DNA of 31,685 nucleotides. Source: CAZUDI01 sp964618975 (GTDB lineage: Bacteria > Desulfobacterota > Desulfomonilia > UBA1062). The position numbers and the translations under genes were made by a program. The notes beneath the pieces are model-generated. The model searched no databases. It had not been told where the DNA came from and saw nothing but the letters and a program-made list of their open reading frames with translations. Below, one piece after another: positions 30,244 through 31,685 of the stretch; positions within the stretch are counted from its first letter, which is position 1, and the number at the start of each line of letters is the position of its first letter. The DNA lies in the NCBI GenBank assembly GCA_964618975.1, contig CAZUDI010000046.1, forward strand, positions 1 to 31,685. Direction: 5' to 3'.

Positions 30244-31685
30244 ATGAAGATCCAGTGGAAACTGCAGGCGCGGCTGACCCTGATGGCGCTGGTGATCGGC
30301 ATCGTGCCGCTGATCATCGCCAATGTCTACGTGGGCAGCCGCAGCACGACGCTGCTGCAGGAGCAGTCCAACGAATACATGAAGGCCAAGGTGGAGGCCT
30401 TCAATCAGATGGCGCAGACGCGCTACGAGGCCATCTCCGGCAATCTGGACGTCATCCGCGAGCAGCTCACCAAGAACCTCAAGCAGGACCTGGTCAAACA
30501 GGCCAGCAAGGAGCGCTACTTCGAGACCGGCTACCTGGTTGTCATGAACTCCAAGGGGCTGTGCGTGGCACATCCCAACCCCGAGTATATCAACAGCATG
30601 ACGCCCTATAAAAGTTTTGACTTTGTGCGCGACGCGGTGAACCAGAGACAGGGCTACTACGAGTATACCTATGACGGGTCGCGCAAGATCGGCTACCTGG
30701 TCTACAATCAGGACCTCGACTGGATCATGTGGGGGGCGGTGCCGGCGGACGAGGTCTTCGCCAAGGTCGGCACGCTCAAGACCCAGATGTACGTCTTCCT
30801 GCTCGTGGTGGCGGTGCTCGTGGTGATCATATCCATCCTCATGTCGCGCGGGATCGCCAACAAGGCCAGCGAGATCGCCGCCAAGATGGAGGAGATCGCC
30901 CAGGGCGAGGCCGACCTGTCGGTGCGCCTGCCGGTGCTGACACACGACGAGATGGGGGATCTGGCACACTGGTTCAACGTCTTCATGGAAAACCTGGAGG
31001 AGGTGATCGCCAAGGTCAAGGCCACCTCGCTGCAGGTGGACGCGGCCACGCAGGAGGTCTCGTCCGGGGCGCAGGGCCTCTCCCAGGCCACGCAGGAGCA
31101 GGCCTCGGCCATCGAGGAGGTGGCGGCCACCATCGAGGAGATGACCTCGGCCATCAAACAGAACGCCGCCAATGCCTCCGACGGGCGCGAGAAGGCGCGC
31201 GTGATGGTGGATATGACCAACAACTCGGCTATGGCCTCCGAGGACCTGATGCGGGCCATGGAAGGCATCTCGCAGGCCTCGAAGAAGATCGGCGACATTA
31301 TCTCCACCGTCAACGAGGTGGCCTTCCAGACCAACCTGCTGGCACTCAACGCCGCAGTCGAGGCCGCCCGGGCCGGGGAGCACGGCAAGGGCTTCGCCGT
31401 GGTGGCCGAGGAGGTACGCGCCCTGGCGCAGCGTTCCGGGGACGCGGCGCGCCAGATCAGGGACCTGATCGAGGACACGGTCAACAAGATCGCCGCCGGC
31501 GACGATATGGTGAAGAAGTCGGGCGAGAGCCTGACCCAGATTACGGCCCACATCGACGACCTCTCGCAGACCATGGAGGAGATCGCCGCCTCGTCGGCCG
31601 AGCAGGCCAACGGGGTGGACGAGTTGAACCGGGCCGTGGCCCAGATCGATTCCACCACCCAGCAGAACGCCTCCACCGTGGAGGA
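30244..31685 (+). CDS. Methyl-accepting chemotaxis protein, Cache type, partial
   Basis: The first 480 codons are present; the gene runs past the right edge. TM1 is at about residues 11-31. The periplasmic part (about 32-180) is a single Cache domain with YFETGYLVVMNSKGLCVAHPN and GYYEYTYDGSRKIGYLVYN. TM2 is at about 181-200, and a HAMP domain at about 201-254 (EIAAKMEEIAQGEADLSVRL). The signalling tip VAFQTNLLALNAAVEAARAG with GKGFAVVAEEVRALAQRS is at about 359-398. GGGGTGA precedes ATG 30244. It follows cheA by 19 bases and is its likely receptor; Cache ligands are usually small organic acids or amino acids, and the ligand here is unknown. Confidence 0.95.
   Translation, partial: MKIQWKLQARLTLMALVIGIVPLIIANVYVGSRSTTLLQEQSNEYMKAKVEAFNQMAQTRYEAISGNLDVIREQLTKNLKQDLVKQASKERYFETGYLVVMNSKGLCVAHPNPEYINSMTPYKSFDFVRDAVNQRQGYYEYTYDGSRKIGYLVYNQDLDWIMWGAVPADEVFAKVGTLKTQMYVFLLVVAVLVVIISILMSRGIANKASEIAAKMEEIAQGEADLSVRLPVLTHDEMGDLAHWFNVFMENLEEVIAKVKATSLQVDAATQEVSSGAQGLSQATQEQASAIEEVAATIEEMTSAIKQNAANASDGREKARVMVDMTNNSAMASEDLMRAMEGISQASKKIGDIISTVNEVAFQTNLLALNAAVEAARAGEHGKGFAVVAEEVRALAQRSGDAARQIRDLIEDTVNKIAAGDDMVKKSGESLTQITAHIDDLSQTMEEIAASSAEQANGVDELNRAVAQIDSTTQQNASTVE

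Overview
The window is about 60% GC and densely coded. The order rpsF-rpsR-DUF2232-rplI-dnaB, the rapZ-linked mannose-type PTS genes, the comEC/type IV minor-pilin/PilY1 block and a chemotaxis operon with STAS proteins together suggest a Gram-negative bacterium of the Desulfobacterota (former Deltaproteobacteria). This placement rests on gene order and protein style only; no rRNA is present.

Layout. 1-257 (-) is the start of a secreted protein that runs off the left edge. 405-2415 holds divergent rlmD (-) and dedA-type (+) genes. 2800-3558 (+) is an unusually short sigma-32-like factor with a clear sigma-70-type promoter. 3657-7011 (-) is the ribosomal/replication operon rpsF, rpsR, DUF2232, rplI, dnaB, whose leader can fold over the rpsF ribosome binding site. 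7294-7758 (+) is a small holin-4-type membrane protein. 7794-10138 (-) is ligA followed by acylphosphatase. 10386-11722 (+) is hfq, coupled to an exported protein of unknown function.

11799-19853 (-) is a natural-transformation/type IV pilus block read as comEC, fimT/gspH-like, pilW, pilV, pilX, pilY1 and a small exported protein. Upstream of it on the same strand, 20197-24835 (-) reads rapZ, PTS IIA, IIB and IIC (no IID), rimI, pyrK and pyrD, with a good promoter before rapZ. 25442-31685 (+) is a chemotaxis operon: a large helical protein with a CheZ-like D-x-x-x-Q motif, two single-domain STAS proteins, CheY, CheA and a Cache/HAMP methyl-accepting protein cut by the right edge.

The main thing the genes do not explain is a family of about 70-75 bp two-hairpin repeats. 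At least seven copies lie in gene-free gaps or at gene starts, in both orientations. One copy lies inside the 5' end of pilW and supplies about 24 residues of its prepilin leader. Other points worth a second look are the sigma factor that seems to lack region 3, the CheZ-like helical protein beside two STAS proteins, the comEC/minor-pilin operon, the PTS set without IID, the rpsF leader fold and a perfect 16-bp palindrome beside a promoter at the left end. I saw no tRNA, rRNA, CRISPR array, insertion sequence or phage module.
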